A stretch of DNA of 64,000 bases from Lentzea sp. NEAU-D7. Its GTDB lineage: Bacteria; Actinomycetota; Actinomycetes; Mycobacteriales; Pseudonocardiaceae. Under the pieces are notes generated by a model. The model searched no databases and had not been told where the DNA came from. It saw only the letters and a list, made by a program, of their open reading frames with translations. Below, piece after piece: positions 54,400-64,000 of this stretch (position 1 is its first letter; every line of letters begins with the position of its first letter). Made by a program: the position numbers and the translations under genes. Location of the stretch: the NCBI RefSeq assembly GCF_026242055.1, contig NZ_JAPJDL010000023.1:1-64000 (forward strand), in the 5' to 3' direction.

Positions 54400-57300
54400 A
54401 TGGATGAGAACGCCAAGCTGCGCGACTACCTGACCCGGGTCACCGGTGAGCTGCAGCGCACCCGCAACCGCCTGGCCGAGGTCGAGGACCGGGAAGCCGA
54501 GCCGATCGCCGTCGTGGGCATGGGCTGCCGCTTCCCCGGCGGCGTGCGCACACCCGAGCAGTTCTGGGACCTGCTGGTCACCGGCCGGCACGGCATCACC
54601 GAGTTCCCGGACAACCGGGGCTGGGACGTCGAGGGCCTGTTCGACCCCGACCCCGACCACCTGGGCACGAGCTACGTGCGGCTCGGCGGCTTCGTGCACG
54701 ACGCCGACGAGTTCGACCCGGAGTTCTTCGGCGTCTCGCCGCGCGAAGCGGTGTCGATGGACCCGCAGCAGCGCCTGCTGCTGGAGACCTCGTGGGAGGC
54801 GCTGGAGCGGGCGGGCATCGACCCGACCTCGCTCAAGGGCAGCCGCTCCGCGGTGTTCATGGGCACGAACGGCCAGGACTACGCACGCGACCTGCCCCGT
54901 GGCGTCGAAGGCGTCGAGGGCTACCTGGGCACCGGCACCGCGGGCAGCGTCCTGTCCGGCCGCATCTCCTACGTGCTGGGCCTGGAAGGCCCGTCCGTCA
55001 CCGTCGACACGGCGTGCTCGGCGTCGCTGGTGACCCTGCACCTCGCGGTCCGCTCGCTGCGCGCGGGCGAGTCCGACCTGGCGCTGTCCGGCGGCGCCAC
55101 GGTGATGTCGGACCCCGGCGCCTTCGTCGAGTTCTCCCGCCAGCGAGGCCTGTCCCGCGACGGCCTGGTCAAGGCGTTCGCCGCGGCCTCCGACGGCACC
55201 GGGTGGGGCGAGGGCGCGGGTGTGGTCGTGCTCGAGAGGCTGTCCGACGCCCAGCGCAACGGCCACCAGGTCCTCGCCGTCATCCGCGGCACGGCGGTCA
55301 ACTCCGACGGCGCGTCCAACGGCCTCACCGCGCCCAACGGCCCGTCGCAGCAGCGCGTCATCCGCGCCGCGCTCACCGACGCCCAGCTGTCCGCGAAGGA
55401 CGTCGACGCCATCGAGGCGCACGGCACCGGCACCACCCTCGGCGACCCCATCGAGGTGCAGGCGCTGCAGGCCGTCTACGGCCGCGGCCGCGAACCCGGC
55501 CGTCCGCTGCACCTCGGCTCGGTCAAGTCGAACATCGGTCACACGCAGGCCGCCGCCGGCGTCGCGAGCGTGATCAAGATGGTCCTGGCGCTGCGCAACG
55601 GCGTGCTGCCCGCGAGCCTGCACATCGACGCCCCCACCCCGCAGGTCGACTGGTCGTCCGGCGCGATCTCGCTGCTCACCGAGAACCGCACCTGGCCGGC
55701 CGACCGCGTCCGCCGCGCGGGTGTGTCGTCGTTCGGCATCAGCGGCACCAACGCCCACGTCCTCCTGGAGCAGGCACCGGAGCCGGCGGAGCTGCCCGAG
55801 CGCGGGCCCGCGCCCGCGCTGATCCCCTGGGTGCTGTCCGGCAGGACCGACGCCGCTCTGCGGGCGCAGGCGCAGGCGCTGCTGTCGGTTGACGAAAACC
55901 CGGCCGACATCGGCTACTCGCTGGCCGCGACGCGGGCGACCGCCCAGCGCCGCGCGGTCGTCACCGGCACCGACCTCGACTCGCTGCGCGCGGGTCTGCG
56001 CGCCGTCGCCGAGGGTGCCGGCGCGCCCGGCGTCACCACCGGCGAGGCCGTGGGCGGCCAGCTCGCCGTCATGTTCACGGGTCAGGGCTCCCAGCGGCTC
56101 GGCATGGGTCGTGAGCTGTACGCGGCGTTCCCCGTTTTCGCTGAGGCCTACGACGAGATCGCGGCGTTGCTGCCGGGCATCCGGGAGATCGACGACGCCG
56201 AGGTGCTGAACCAGACGGGCAACGCGCAGCCGGCGTTGTTCGCACTCGAAGTCGCGCTGTACCGGCTGGTCGAGTCGTGGGGTGTGCGACCGGACTTCCT
56301 GATCGGCCACTCCGTCGGTGAGCTGGCCGCGGCGCACGTCGCCGGCGTCTGGTCGCTGGAGGACGCGGCGACGCTGGTGCGGGCGCGCGGCAGGCTCATG
56401 CAGGCGCTGCCCACCGGCGGCGCCATGGCCGCGATCCAGGCCGACGAGGAGGAGGTCAGGGCCGCGCTGCGCGACGGTGTCGACATCGCCGCGATCAACG
56501 GCCCCGAGGCGGTCGTGATCTCGGGGGACGCCGAGGCCGTCGCCGCGATGACCGCGGGGTTCGCCGCCTCCGGCCGCAAGACCAAGGCGCTCGCGGTCTC
56601 GCACGCGTTCCACTCCTCGCTGATGGACGGCATGCTCGAGGAGTTCGCCGAGGTCGCGCGCGGCGTGACCTACCAGACCCCGAAGATCGCCCTCGTCTCC
56701 AACGTGACCGGCGAGCTCGCCCGCACCGAGGACATCTGCGACCCCGGCTACTGGGTCCGGCACGTCCGCGAGGCCGTCCGGTTCGCCGACGGCGTCAGGA
56801 CCCTGGCGGCGGCCGGTGTCACGCGGTACCTGGAGCTGGGCCCGGACGGCGTGCTCTCCGCCGCCGGGCAGGACTGCGCGGAGGGCAAGTTCGTCCCCGC
56901 GCTGCGCCGGGACCGCGACGAGGTCGCGACCATCCTGTCCGGACTCGCCGCGCTGCACGTCCACGGCGGCCGGGTCGACTGGGCCGCGTACTTCTCCGGT
57001 GCCCGCGTGGTCGATCTGCCCACCTACCCGTTCCAGCGGGACCGCTACTGGCTGCCCGTCACCACGCACGCGGGTGACGCCTCCGGGCTCGGCCTCAGCT
57101 CGCTGGACCACCCGCTGCTCGGTGCCGCCGTCTCGGTCGCCGACGCCGGCGGGTTCCTGTTCACCGGCATCCTGTCCACCCGGACCCACCCGTGGCTCGC
57201 CGACCACGTCGTCATGGGAGCGGTCGTCGTGCCCGGCACGGCGCTGGTCGAACTCGCCGTGCGCGCGGCCGACGAGACCGGGCTCACCGGCATCGAGGAG

Positions 57301-60300
57301 CTCACCCTCCAGGCCCCGCTGGTGCTGCCCGAGAACGCGGGCGTGCACGTCCAGCTGTGGGTCGGCGCGCCGGACGAGGCGGGCCGACGTCCGCTGACCC
57401 TGCACTCGCGCCCCAGCGGCGCCGCGGTCGACGGCGCGTGGACGCTGCACGCCTCCGGTTCGCTGACGACGGCGAGCCAGGGCACGTCCTGGGACCTCGC
57501 CGAGTGGCCGCCGCCCGGTGCGGAGGCCGTCGGCCTGGACGGCCACTACCAGGAGCTCGCCGCACTGGGACTGGACTACGGCGAGACGTTCCAGGGCCTG
57601 CGCGCGGTGTGGAGGCGCGGCGAGGACACGTTCGCCGAGGTCGCGCTGCCCGACCGGGCGCGGGACCAGGCGGGCCGGTTCGGCCTGCACCCGGCGCTGC
57701 TCGACGCCGCCCTGCACGCCCTGGCCGCCGACGAGGGCGGCCAGGCCCGGCTGCCGTTCGCCTGGTCGGACGTCACCCTGCACGCCTCCGGCGCCGCCGA
57801 CCTGAGGGTGCGGCTGTCGCCGGCGGGCACCGACGCGGTCACCCTGAGGGTCGCCGACGGCGAGGGCACGCCGATCGCCACGGTCGGCTCGCTGGCCGTG
57901 CGGCCGGTCTCGGCCGAGCAGATCCGCACGTCCGCCGACCAGAACGGGCTCTACGAGCTCGCCTGGAACCCGGTCACCTCCGCGGTCACCGACGCGCCCG
58001 GCTGGGTGCGGTGGAACGAGCTGGGCGAGGAAGTCCCCCCGGTCGTCGTGTACCGCGCCCAGGGCGAGGACGTGCACGCCACGGTCACCGCCGCGCTCGG
58101 CGTGCTCCAGGCGTGGCTGGCCGAGGAGCGGTTCGAGACCGCGAAACTCCTCGTCCAGACCGTCGGCGCCGTCTCGGCCGCGGCGGACGACCCTGCCGTC
58201 GACCCGGCCGTGGCCGCGGTCTGGGGCCTGGTGCGCTCCGCGCAGTCCGAGCACCCCGACCGCTTCGCGCTGGTGGACACCGCCGAGATCACCGACGCCG
58301 TCGTCGCGTGCGACGAGCCGCAACTGGCCGTGCGCGACGGCGAGCTCCTGGTGCCGCGTCTCGTCGCCACGGAGACCACCGGCCGCCTGGTCCCGCCCGC
58401 GGGCGGCTGGCGGCTGGGCATGTCCGGCAAGGGCACCGTCGACCACCTGGTGCTGGAGCCGGTGGCGGCGCAGCCGCTCGCACCGACCGAGGTCCGCGTC
58501 GCCGTGCGCGCGGCGGGCCTGAACTTCCGGGACGTGCTGAACGTCCTGGGCATGTACCGCGGCGAGGCCGGCCTGCTCGTCAGCGAGTTCGCCGGCGTCG
58601 TGACCGAGGTCGGCGCCTCCGTCACCGACCTGGCACCGGGCGACGAGGTGATGGGCCTGGTCGCCGGTGGTGGCGGCCCCGAGGCGGTGGTCGAGCGTCA
58701 GATGATCACCCGCAAGCCCGCGGCGTGGACGTACGAGCAGGCCGCGACCGTGCCGCTGGTGTTCCTCACCGCCTACTACGCGCTGGTCGACCTCGGCGAG
58801 CTGAAAGCGGGGGAGTCGATCCTGATCCACTCCGCCGCCGGTGGTGTGGGCATGGCCGCGACCCAGCTGGCGAACCACCTGGGTGCCGTGGTCTACGGCA
58901 CGGCCAGCGAGAGCAAGCAGCACGTGCTGCGGGAGGCGGGCATCGCCGACGAGCACATCGCCTCGTCCCGCACGCTCGACTTCGAGCAGCGGTTCGGCCA
59001 GGTCGACGTCGTGCTCAACGCGCTGGCGGGCGACTTCGTGGACGCGTCGCTGCGGACGATGGCGCCGGGCGGCCGCTTCCTGGAGATGGGCAAGGCCGAC
59101 GTCCGTGACGTGGCCACCCTGGACCAGGACGTGCGCTACCAGGCGTTCGACCTGAGCGAGGCCGGGCCCGAGCGCACCGCGCAGATGTGGACCGCCCTGG
59201 TCGAGCTGTTCGACCAGGGGGTGCTCGAACCCCTGCCGGTGAAGGTGTGGGACGTGCGCCAGGCCAAGGCCGCGTTCCGCTTCCTGAGCCAGGCCAAGCA
59301 CATCGGCAAGGTCGCGCTGTCGATGCCGCGCGCCGCCGAGCCGAGTGGGACGGTGCTGGTGACCGGTGGCACCGGCGGCTTGGGCGCCGTGGTGGCCAGG
59401 CACCTGGTCACCGATCACGGCGTCCGCAGGCTCCTGCTCACCAGCCGCCGCGGGCTCGACGCCCCCGGAGCGGCGGCACTGGTCGAGGAGATCACCGCGC
59501 TGGGCGCCGAGGTATCGGCCGTCGCCTGCGACGTGGCGGACCGCGACGCGCTCGCCGCACTGCTCGACGGCGTCGACCTGACCGGCGTGGTGCACGCGGC
59601 GGGCGTGCTCGACGACGGCACGATCGACTCGCTGACCCCGCGGCGGGTGGCGGGCGTGCTGGGGCCGAAGGCCGACGCCGCCCGGTACCTGCACGAACTG
59701 ACCGCGCACCACGACCTGGCCCTGTTCGTCACCTTCTCCTCGGCCGCCGGCGTGCTCGGCGCGCCGGGCCAGGGCAGCTACGCCGCCGCGAACGCCTACC
59801 TCGACGCGCTCGCCGAGCACCGGCGGGCCCTCGGCCTGCCCGGCCAGTCGATGGCGTGGGGTCTGTGGGCGGTCGGCATGGGGGAGACCCTCGGCGACGC
59901 CGACCTCGCCCGGCTGCGCAACGGCGGTACGCCCGCGCTCACCGTGCCGGAAGGGCTGGCGCTGTTCGACGCCGCGCTCGCGGCCGCCGCCCCCGTCGCC
60001 GTCCCGATCAAGCTGGACCTGCCCGCGCTCCGCGCTTCCTCGCGGGGCACCTCACTGCCCGCCGTGCTCGGCGGTCTCGTGCGCACGCCGGCCAGGCGCG
60101 TCGCGCAGTCCGGTGCCGGGCGGGGCTCCTCGCTCGCGCGCCGGCTCGCCTCGCTCACCGAGGCCGAGCAGGACCACGAACTGCTGGACCTGGTCCGCAC
60201 CGAGGTCGGGCTGGTGCTCGGCCACGTGACCCCGGGCGGCATCGAGCCCGGCCGCGGGTTCCTGGACCTGGGCTTCGACTCCCTGACCGCCGTCGAGCTG

Positions 60301-63300
60301 CGCAACCGCCTGAGCTCGGCGACCGGCCTGCGGCTGCCGTCGACGGTGACGTTCGACCACCCGACCCCCGTCGCGCTGGCGGGTTTCCTGCGCGCCGAGC
60401 TGCTGGGCGAGCTGGGGGTGGCGGGCACGCCCCGGGTGCGGGCGCAGGTCGCGGCCTCCGACGACCCCATCGCGATCGTCGCCATGAGCTGCCGCTTCCC
60501 CGGCGGGGTGCGTTCGCCGGAGGACCTCTGGTCGCTGGTGGCCGAGGGCCGCGAGGGGATTACCCCCTTCCCGGACGACCGCGGGTGGGACCTGGCGGCG
60601 CTGTTCGACACCACGCCGGGCAAGCAGGGCGTCTCGAACACGCGGGTCGGCGGCTTCCTGGACGACGCCGGCGACTTCGACCCGGAGTTCTTCCGGATCT
60701 CGCCGCGCGAGGCGCTGGCGATGGACCCGCAGCAGCGGGTGCTGCTGGAGGTCTCCTGGGAGGCGTTCGAACGCGCCGGGCTCAAGCCGGCGGACCTGCG
60801 CGGCAGCGCGACCGGTGTGTTCGCCGGTGCGATCTACCACGACTACGCCTCGCAGCTGAAGACGATTCCCGACGACGTCGAGGGGTTCCTCGGCACCGGG
60901 ACCTCCGGCTCGATGATGTCCGGACGCATCGCCTACACCTTCGGTTTCGAGGGTCCGGCCGTGTCCGTCGACACCGCCTGCTCGTCGTCCCTGGTGGCGT
61001 TGCACATGGCGGCCCACTCGCTGCGGTCGGGTGAGTGCGAGCTGGCTCTCGCCGGTGGTGTGACCGTGATGTCGACTCCCGGCCCGTTCATCGACTTCAG
61101 CAAGCAGCAGGCCATGGCGCTCGACGGCCGCTGCAAGGCCTTCGCCGACGGCGCCGACGGCGTCAGCTGGGGCGAGGGCGTCGGCATGGTGCTGCTGGAG
61201 CGGTTGTCCGACGCGCGCCGCAACGGTCACCCGGTGCTGGCCCTGCTCAAGGGTTCCGCCGTGAACCAGGACGGCGCGTCCAGTGGTCTGACCGCGCCGA
61301 ACGGACCGTCGCAGCAGCGGGTGATCCGGCAGGCGCTGGCCAATGCCGGTCTGTCCACTTCGGACGTCCACGCGGTCGAGGCGCACGGCACCGGCACCCG
61401 GCTCGGCGACCCGATCGAGGCGCAGGCACTGCTCGCGACCTACGGCCAGGACCGGCAGGAGCCGTTGTGGCTGGGGTCGGTGAAGTCGAACATCGGCCAC
61501 ACGCAGGCGGCGGCGGGCATCGCCGGTGTCATCAAGATGGTGGAGGCGATGAACCGGGGCGTGCTGCCCCGCACCCTCCACATCGACTCCCCGTCCGGTC
61601 AGGTCGACTGGGACCGCGGCGCGATCCGGCTGCTCACCGAGCAGGTCGACTGGCCGGAGACCGGCGGGCCGCGCCGGGCGAGCGTGTCGTCGTTCGGCTT
61701 CAGCGGGACCAACGCGCACGTCGTGCTCGAGCACGTCCCCGCGTCCGCCGCCGAGGAGGCGGAGGCGAACCCGCCCGCGGTCGTGCCGCTGGTGCTGTCC
61801 GCCCGCTCCGAGGAAGCCCTGCGGGAGCAGGCGGGCCGGCTCGCCGCCGCCACGGATGCGCAGTCACTGCTGGACGTCGGCTACTCGCTGGTCACGACCC
61901 GCCAGTCCCACGAACGGCGTGCCGTCGTGGTCGGCGCCGACGACGAGGGCGTGCTCGCCGCGCTGTCGGCGTTCGCCGCCACCGGCCAGGCGGCCGGCGT
62001 GGTCACCGGCCTGGCCGCTCCCGGCAGGTTCGCGTTCCTGTTCACCGGCCAGGGTTCCCAGCGGCTGGGCATGGGTACCGGGCTGTACGAGGCGTTCCCC
62101 GTCTTCGCCGAGGCCTACGACGAGGTCTGCGAGTACCTGCCCGGTATCAGGGACATCGCCGACGCGGACGTGCTCGGCCAGACCGCCAACGCCCAGCCCG
62201 CGATCTTCGCGCTGGAGGTGGCGCTGTTCCGCCTGGTCCGGTCCTGGGGTGTGACGCCCGACTTCCTCGCCGGTCACTCGATCGGCGAGATCGCGGCGGC
62301 GCACGTCGCCGGGGTGATGTCGTTGCAGGACGCGGCGAAGCTGGTGTCCGCGCGAGGCCGTCTGATGCAGGCGTTGCCCGAAGGCGGCGCGATGGTCGCG
62401 GTCCAGGCGACCGAGGACGAGATCGCGGAACACCTGTCGCCGGAGATCTCGCTGGCGGCGGTGAACGGCCCGAGCTCCGTGGTGCTGTCGGGCGTGGCGT
62501 CGTCGGTTCTCGAGGTCGCCGAGAAGTTCCAGGAGCTCGGCCGCCGCACCAAGCGGCTGGCCGTCTCGCACGCGTTCCACTCGGTGCTGATGGAGCCGAT
62601 GCTGGACGAGTTCCGCGCGGTGGCGGAGTCGATCGAGTACGGCGAACCGGTGGTTCCGATGGTGTCCACCGTGACGGGTGCCCTGGTCGGCCCCGGTGTG
62701 GTGACGTCACCGGAGTACTGGGTCGAGCACGTGCGCAAGCCGGTGCGGTTCGCCGACGGCCTGACGACGCTGGCCGGCCTGGACGTGACCCGGTTCCTGG
62801 AGATCGGTCCCGATGCCGCCCTGTCCGGGCTCGGGCAGGACTCGGTCGAGGCGGTGTTCGTCCCGTCCCTGCGCAAGGACCGCGATGAGGCGACCTCGCT
62901 GGTGACCGCGCTGGGCACGTTGTACTGCCACGGCGTCGAGGTCGGCTGGCAGGAGTTCTTCGCCGGCAGCGGCGCGGCGGTCGTCGGCCTGCCGACCTAT
63001 CCCTTCCGGCAGCAGCGGTTCTGGCTGCACTCCACGCCCGCGGCGGGCGACGCCCCGAGCCTGGGTCTCGGCGCGCTCGACCACCCGCTGCTCGGCGCCA
63101 CCGTCACGCTCCCGGACGGCGGGGGACTCGTGCTGACGGGCCGGCTCTCGCTGGACGCACAGCCGTGGCTCGCCGGGCACCGGGTGATGGGCGCGGTCCT
63201 GCTGCCCGGCACCGCGTTCGCCGAACTGGCCGTCCAGGCGGGCGACGAGGTCGGCTGCGACACGGTCGAAGAGCTCGTCCTCCAGGCACCGCTGGTGCTC

Positions 63301-64000
63301 GGCGGCACCGCCCTGCAGCTGCGACTGTCCATTTCGGACTCCGAGGCGGACGGCCGCCGGTCCATGACCGTCCACTCGCGCCCCGAGGGCGCCGACGCCG
63401 ACGACGAATGGACGTTGCACGCCATCGGAACGCTTGCCCGCGACGGCGGCGAATCCGGAGCACCGGAGACCGTGTGGCCGCCGGAGAACGCCGCGCCGGT
63501 CGACCTAGACGGCTTCTACCCGGCCCTCACCGAGGCCGGACTGGACTACGGCGGGGTGTTCCGCGGCCTGCGTGCCGCGTGGCGCCGGGGCGAGGAGACG
63601 TTCGCCGAGGTTGAGCTGCCCGCGGACACCGACGTCAGCCGGTTCGGTCTGCACCCGGCCCTGCTGGACGCCGCGCTGCACGCCGTCGGGCTCTCCGGCG
63701 GCCAGGCGCGGCTGCCGTTCTCGCTGGCCGGCCTGACGCTGCACGCCGCCGGCGCGACCGCGCTGCGCGTCCGGCTCGCTCCGGCGGGATCCGGCGCGCT
63801 GTCGCTGCGGGTGGCCGACGTCACCGGCGCTCCCGTGCTCTCGGTCTCCCGGCTCGTGCTGAGGGAGATCAGCGAGGAGCAGCTGCGTCCGGTCGGCTCC
63901 GCGGAGCGCGACGCCCTGTTCACCGTGGACTGGGTGCCGGTCACGCCCGGCACCCAGGCGAACGTCCTGCCACTCGGCCAAGAGGCCGCCGCGGACGCGT
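54400..64000 (+). CDS. Type I modular PKS 4 (partial): modules 5 and 6
   Basis: At least 3,200 residues, open at the window end. N-terminal docking coil [20 protein letters not shown] is followed by module 5 (KS-AT-DH-ER-KR-ACP) and the first part of module 6 (KS-AT-DH and the beginning of the next linker). Both AT domains have the malonyl HAFH motif. Module 5 has a complete reductive loop and should leave a methylene. Module 6 has a canonical DH motif; its KR must lie beyond 64000. The ATG at 54400 begins a normal docking coil; an in-frame ATG at 54385 is possible. Gap to PKS 3 is 38 bases. Confidence 0.93.
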   Translation, partial: MDENAKLRDYLTRVTGELQRTRNRLAEVEDREAEPIAVVGMGCRFPGGVRTPEQFWDLLVTGRHGITEFPDNRGWDVEGLFDPDPDHLGTSYVRLGGFVHDADEFDPEFFGVSPREAVSMDPQQRLLLETSWEALERAGIDPTSLKGSRSAVFMGTNGQDYARDLPRGVEGVEGYLGTGTAGSVLSGRISYVLGLEGPSVTVDTACSASLVTLHLAVRSLRAGESDLALSGGATVMSDPGAFVEFSRQRGLSRDGLVKAFAAASDGTGWGEGAGVVVLERLSDAQRNGHQVLAVIRGTAVNSDGASNGLTAPNGPSQQRVIRAALTDAQLSAKDVDAIEAHGTGTTLGDPIEVQALQAVYGRGREPGRPLHLGSVKSNIGHTQAAAGVASVIKMVLALRNGVLPASLHIDAPTPQVDWSSGAISLLTENRTWPADRVRRAGVSSFGISGTNAHVLLEQAPEPAELPERGPAPALIPWVLSGRTDAALRAQAQALLSVDENPADIGYSLAATRATAQRRAVVTGTDLDSLRAGLRAVAEGAGAPGVTTGEAVGGQLAVMFTGQGSQRLGMGRELYAAFPVFAEAYDEIAALLPGIREIDDAEVLNQTGNAQPALFALEVALYRLVESWGVRPDFLIGHSVGELAAAHVAGVWSLEDAATLVRARGRLMQALPTGGAMAAIQADEEEVRAALRDGVDIAAINGPEAVVISGDAEAVAAMTAGFAASGRKTKALAVSHAFHSSLMDGMLEEFAEVARGVTYQTPKIALVSNVTGELARTEDICDPGYWVRHVREAVRFADGVRTLAAAGVTRYLELGPDGVLSAAGQDCAEGKFVPALRRDRDEVATILSGLAALHVHGGRVDWAAYFSGARVVDLPTYPFQRDRYWLPVTTHAGDASGLGLSSLDHPLLGAAVSVADAGGFLFTGILSTRTHPWLADHVVMGAVVVPGTALVELAVRAADETGLTGIEELTLQAPLVLPENAGVHVQLWVGAPDEAGRRPLTLHSRPSGAAVDGAWTLHASGSLTTASQGTSWDLAEWPPPGAEAVGLDGHYQELAALGLDYGETFQGLRAVWRRGEDTFAEVALPDRARDQAGRFGLHPALLDAALHALAADEGGQARLPFAWSDVTLHASGAADLRVRLSPAGTDAVTLRVADGEGTPIATVGSLAVRPVSAEQIRTSADQNGLYELAWNPVTSAVTDAPGWVRWNELGEEVPPVVVYRAQGEDVHATVTAALGVLQAWLAEERFETAKLLVQTVGAVSAAADDPAVDPAVAAVWGLVRSAQSEHPDRFALVDTAEITDAVVACDEPQLAVRDGELLVPRLVATETTGRLVPPAGGWRLGMSGKGTVDHLVLEPVAAQPLAPTEVRVAVRAAGLNFRDVLNVLGMYRGEAGLLVSEFAGVVTEVGASVTDLAPGDEVMGLVAGGGGPEAVVERQMITRKPAAWTYEQAATVPLVFLTAYYALVDLGELKAGESILIHSAAGGVGMAATQLANHLGAVVYGTASESKQHVLREAGIADEHIASSRTLDFEQRFGQVDVVLNALAGDFVDASLRTMAPGGRFLEMGKADVRDVATLDQDVRYQAFDLSEAGPERTAQMWTALVELFDQGVLEPLPVKVWDVRQAKAAFRFLSQAKHIGKVALSMPRAAEPSGTVLVTGGTGGLGAVVARHLVTDHGVRRLLLTSRRGLDAPGAAALVEEITALGAEVSAVACDVADRDALAALLDGVDLTGVVHAAGVLDDGTIDSLTPRRVAGVLGPKADAARYLHELTAHHDLALFVTFSSAAGVLGAPGQGSYAAANAYLDALAEHRRALGLPGQSMAWGLWAVGMGETLGDADLARLRNGGTPALTVPEGLALFDAALAAAAPVAVPIKLDLPALRASSRGTSLPAVLGGLVRTPARRVAQSGAGRGSSLARRLASLTEAEQDHELLDLVRTEVGLVLGHVTPGGIEPGRGFLDLGFDSLTAVELRNRLSSATGLRLPSTVTFDHPTPVALAGFLRAELLGELGVAGTPRVRAQVAASDDPIAIVAMSCRFPGGVRSPEDLWSLVAEGREGITPFPDDRGWDLAALFDTTPGKQGVSNTRVGGFLDDAGDFDPEFFRISPREALAMDPQQRVLLEVSWEAFERAGLKPADLRGSATGVFAGAIYHDYASQLKTIPDDVEGFLGTGTSGSMMSGRIAYTFGFEGPAVSVDTACSSSLVALHMAAHSLRSGECELALAGGVTVMSTPGPFIDFSKQQAMALDGRCKAFADGADGVSWGEGVGMVLLERLSDARRNGHPVLALLKGSAVNQDGASSGLTAPNGPSQQRVIRQALANAGLSTSDVHAVEAHGTGTRLGDPIEAQALLATYGQDRQEPLWLGSVKSNIGHTQAAAGIAGVIKMVEAMNRGVLPRTLHIDSPSGQVDWDRGAIRLLTEQVDWPETGGPRRASVSSFGFSGTNAHVVLEHVPASAAEEAEANPPAVVPLVLSARSEEALREQAGRLAAATDAQSLLDVGYSLVTTRQSHERRAVVVGADDEGVLAALSAFAATGQAAGVVTGLAAPGRFAFLFTGQGSQRLGMGTGLYEAFPVFAEAYDEVCEYLPGIRDIADADVLGQTANAQPAIFALEVALFRLVRSWGVTPDFLAGHSIGEIAAAHVAGVMSLQDAAKLVSARGRLMQALPEGGAMVAVQATEDEIAEHLSPEISLAAVNGPSSVVLSGVASSVLEVAEKFQELGRRTKRLAVSHAFHSVLMEPMLDEFRAVAESIEYGEPVVPMVSTVTGALVGPGVVTSPEYWVEHVRKPVRFADGLTTLAGLDVTRFLEIGPDAALSGLGQDSVEAVFVPSLRKDRDEATSLVTALGTLYCHGVEVGWQEFFAGSGAAVVGLPTYPFRQQRFWLHSTPAAGDAPSLGLGALDHPLLGATVTLPDGGGLVLTGRLSLDAQPWLAGHRVMGAVLLPGTAFAELAVQAGDEVGCDTVEELVLQAPLVLGGTALQLRLSISDSEADGRRSMTVHSRPEGADADDEWTLHAIGTLARDGGESGAPETVWPPENAAPVDLDGFYPALTEAGLDYGGVFRGLRAAWRRGEETFAEVELPADTDVSRFGLHPALLDAALHAVGLSGGQARLPFSLAGLTLHAAGATALRVRLAPAGSGALSLRVADVTGAPVLSVSRLVLREISEEQLRPVGSAERDALFTVDWVPVTPGTQANVLPLGQEAAADA
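54487..60405 (+). other. PKS module 5: KS-AT(malonyl)-DH-ER-KR-ACP
   Basis: KS Cys at 55015 in [10 protein letters not shown] Ser at 56311 in GHSVGE, with HAFH near 56600. DH near 57205 reads [10 protein letters not shown] (canonical) with [12 protein letters not shown] about 58410-59330 ([15 protein letters not shown]). KR from 59347 ([18 protein letters not shown]). ACP Ser at 60280. Confidence 0.9.
60460..64000 (+). other. PKS module 6 (partial): KS-AT(malonyl)-DH
   Basis: KS Cys at 60979 (DTACSSSL); near 60690 the motif reads FFRISPREA with Arg instead of the usual Gly. AT Ser at 62278, HAFH near 62571. DH begins near 63085 with [10 protein letters not shown] and [10 protein letters not shown]. 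The window ends in the linker before the expected KR. Confidence 0.88.
62566..62724 (+). repeat. AT6 segment nearly identical to AT2
   Basis: Partner of 40429-40587 (158 of 159 bases). A second tract, in the KS domains (39118-39258 against 61288-61428), has about five mismatches over 141 bases. Confidence 0.9.

Noticed and set aside
33190-64000. Repeated KS, AT and ACP regions as a mobile or satellite repeat
   Set aside because: The recurrence is domain homology typical of modular PKS; only the two short tracts listed are near-identical.
1-64000. tRNA genes, CRISPR arrays, insertion sequences or attachment sites
   Set aside because: No cloverleaf, no regularly spaced repeats, and no transposase or integrase reading frame was recognised on either strand.

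Overview
The window is GC-rich throughout (coding third positions almost always G or C) and reads like an actinomycete chromosome, most likely Pseudonocardiales (Lentzea, Saccharothrix or Amycolatopsis type). That placement is an inference from three things: an IniB-domain protein divergent from a LuxR-type ATPase regulator, actinobacterial STAND/NACHT proteins, and a large modular type I polyketide synthase (PKS). I see no tRNA, rRNA, CRISPR array, transposase or phage gene.

Left part (1-24200) is accessory and housekeeping DNA. Positions 24-3554 resemble a DosR/DevR dormancy island: a decayed DoxX-like gene, an Acg-type nitroreductase, a universal stress protein and two CBS-BON proteins. 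Then come a fused ABM + VioB-like ferritin protein (3634-5016), a DUF998 membrane protein, the IniB-like/LuxR-ATPase divergent pair (5979-9286), a peroxiredoxin, a PPM1-type methyltransferase, a coupled tetR-glycosyltransferase-DUF6653 operon (10791-13115), a secreted protein divergent from an HTH-nSTAND-WD40 protein (13190-17831), a small secreted protein, a membrane NACHT-WD40 protein with a RHIM-like N-terminal motif (18779-22099), and a divergent epimerase/LysR pair.

Right part (24291-64000) is the left end of a modular PKS cluster. A GH92 mannosidase and a GT4 glycosyltransferase overlap by ATGA. After a structured leader with an 18-codon ORF come a YmcC-like membrane protein and a nitrilase. 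Convergent to these lies an L-amino-acid 2-monooxygenase (Arg/Lys/Trp type), then a discrete acyltransferase, then four PKS genes on the plus strand. The monooxygenase, nitrilase, discrete acyltransferase and a lone loading ACP make up most of the known route to a 4-guanidinobutyryl (or omega-aminoacyl) starter unit, so the product is predicted to be an amino- or guanidino-terminated polyketide. The acyl-CoA ligase expected for this route is not in the window.

PKS order: ACP(load); M1 KS-AT-DH-KR-ACP; M2 KS-AT-DH-ER-KR-ACP (gene 1); M3 KS-AT-DH-KR-ACP (gene 2); M4 KS-AT-KR-ACP (gene 3); M5 KS-AT-DH-ER-KR-ACP; M6 KS-AT-DH... (gene 4, cut by the window end). All AT domains carry the malonyl HAFH motif except M3 (HASH). 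Predicted beta-carbon states in order: alkene, methylene (if the odd DH2 works), alkene, hydroxyl, methylene, then at least dehydration. The mannosidase/glycosyltransferase pair may modify or temporarily mask the product; that is inference.
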